Part shown: positions 63,715 to 64,000 of the stretch, piece by piece
How the letters are laid out: each line of letters opens with the position of its first letter
Position numbering within the stretch: the stretch's first letter is position 1
DNA from: Palsa-1447 sp964414785
GTDB lineage: Bacteria; Verrucomicrobiota; Verrucomicrobiia; Opitutales; Opitutaceae
Reading direction: 5' to 3'
Assembly: GCA_964414785.1 (NCBI GenBank)
Contig: CAYPXZ010000009.1
Location: 1-64,000, forward strand
Length of the DNA stretch: 64,000 nt
Made by a program: the position numbers and the translations under genes
The notes under the pieces: generated by a model
What the model was told of the DNA's origin: nothing
Seen by the model: only the letters and a program-made list of their open reading frames with translations
The model's database searches: none

Positions 63715-64000
63715 TCAGCCGCCGTGCTCGGCGAGCCAGCGCTCGGCATCGATGGCTGCCTGGCAGCCCATTCCCGCCGCCGTGATCGCCTGGCGGTAGA
63801 CGTGGTCGGCGCAGTCGCCTGCGACATAGACGCCAGGCACCTTGGTGCGGACCTGCGAGCCCGCGGCGGGGACGAAATAGCCATTGGCGTCGACCTCGAG
63901 CGCCGGCGCGAAGGGCGCAGAATTGGGGACATGGCCGATGGCGACGAAGACGCCCTTGACCGGGAGGACCCGCTCGGCGCCCGTCTTCACGTGCCTCACC
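63715..64000 (-). CDS. trxB: Thioredoxin reductase, C-terminal part
   Basis: The last 95 codons of the gene, which continues beyond the right edge. KGVFVAIGHVPNSAPFAPAL and VPGVYVAGDCADHVYRQAIT followed by AAGMGCQAAIDAERWL are the second FAD-binding segment of bacterial TrxB, which reduces thioredoxin with NADPH. The CxxC active site lies outside the window. The gene runs in the same direction as the fur-suf operon, with a 140-bp AT-rich gap between. Confidence 0.9.
   Translation of the reverse strand, partial: VRHVKTGAERVLPVKGVFVAIGHVPNSAPFAPALEVDANGYFVPAAGSQVRTKVPGVYVAGDCADHVYRQAITAAGMGCQAAIDAERWLAEHGG

Overview
This 64 kb window is high-GC, gene-dense chromosomal DNA. The ribosomal operon content, zinc-free S14 and S4, Ala/Pro/Lys-rich tails on S5, S11 and L17, a TIGR03790-type protein and a split MetH suggest a Verrucomicrobiota member, probably near Opitutales. 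That placement is inference from gene content; no 16S or tRNA gene is visible. A run of exactly 100 N at 22983-23082 shows that this is a draft scaffold. I saw no insertion sequence, prophage, CRISPR array or origin.

Layout. 1-9963: spc/alpha ribosomal operon (end of rplN, rplX to secY, an adenylate-kinase-like gene, map, rpsM-rpsK-rpsD-rpoA-rplQ) closed by a clear terminator; rpmD, infA and rpmJ are not at their usual places. 9979-22594: membrane zinc ribbon, guaA, a LolA-like secreted protein, hisD-hisC-hisB-hisH, gltA, pdxJ-acpS, nnr and dprA. 22591-24655 (minus): HIT protein, assembly gap, an unknown gene coupled to nrdR, and a TrpG/PabA amidotransferase. 24706-33124: tgt (two zinc ligands lost), UDP-glucuronate decarboxylase, secA, lnt, a CTP-synthase-like amidotransferase and a DMT exporter. 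33237-35819: two secreted proteins of unknown role. 35866-41957: methionine synthase encoded as two genes (minus), a 445-bp intergenic region holding a large inverted repeat and a cobalamin riboswitch, then a TonB-dependent receptor. 42010-46072: small EamA protein, CE2-like esterase, TIGR03790 protein and clpP.

46120-58192 is the most coherent accessory block: a purine/ureide degradation cluster with guanine deaminase (divergent), malate synthase, uraD, uraH, an allantoate amidohydrolase, allantoinase, ureidoglycine aminohydrolase, a plant-like ureidoglycolate amidohydrolase, a single-chain xanthine dehydrogenase and an acetyltransferase. Read together, guanine or xanthine would be taken hydrolytically to glyoxylate plus ammonia, with malate synthase drawing glyoxylate into central metabolism. 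The urate-oxidising enzyme is missing from the cluster.

58244-63574 (minus) is a SUF iron-sulfur operon headed by a Fur-family regulator (fur-sufC-sufB-sufD-sufT), with xdhC, the xanthine dehydrogenase maturation gene, as its last cistron. A 15-bp perfect palindrome of Fur-box type lies upstream of the regulator. The window ends inside trxB.

I did not find a clearly new multi-gene system. The observations most worth following are the adenylate-kinase-like gene without a P-loop, the uricase gap in the purine cluster, the location of xdhC in the SUF operon, the Tgt with a broken zinc site, and the regulatory DNA between metH and the receptor gene.
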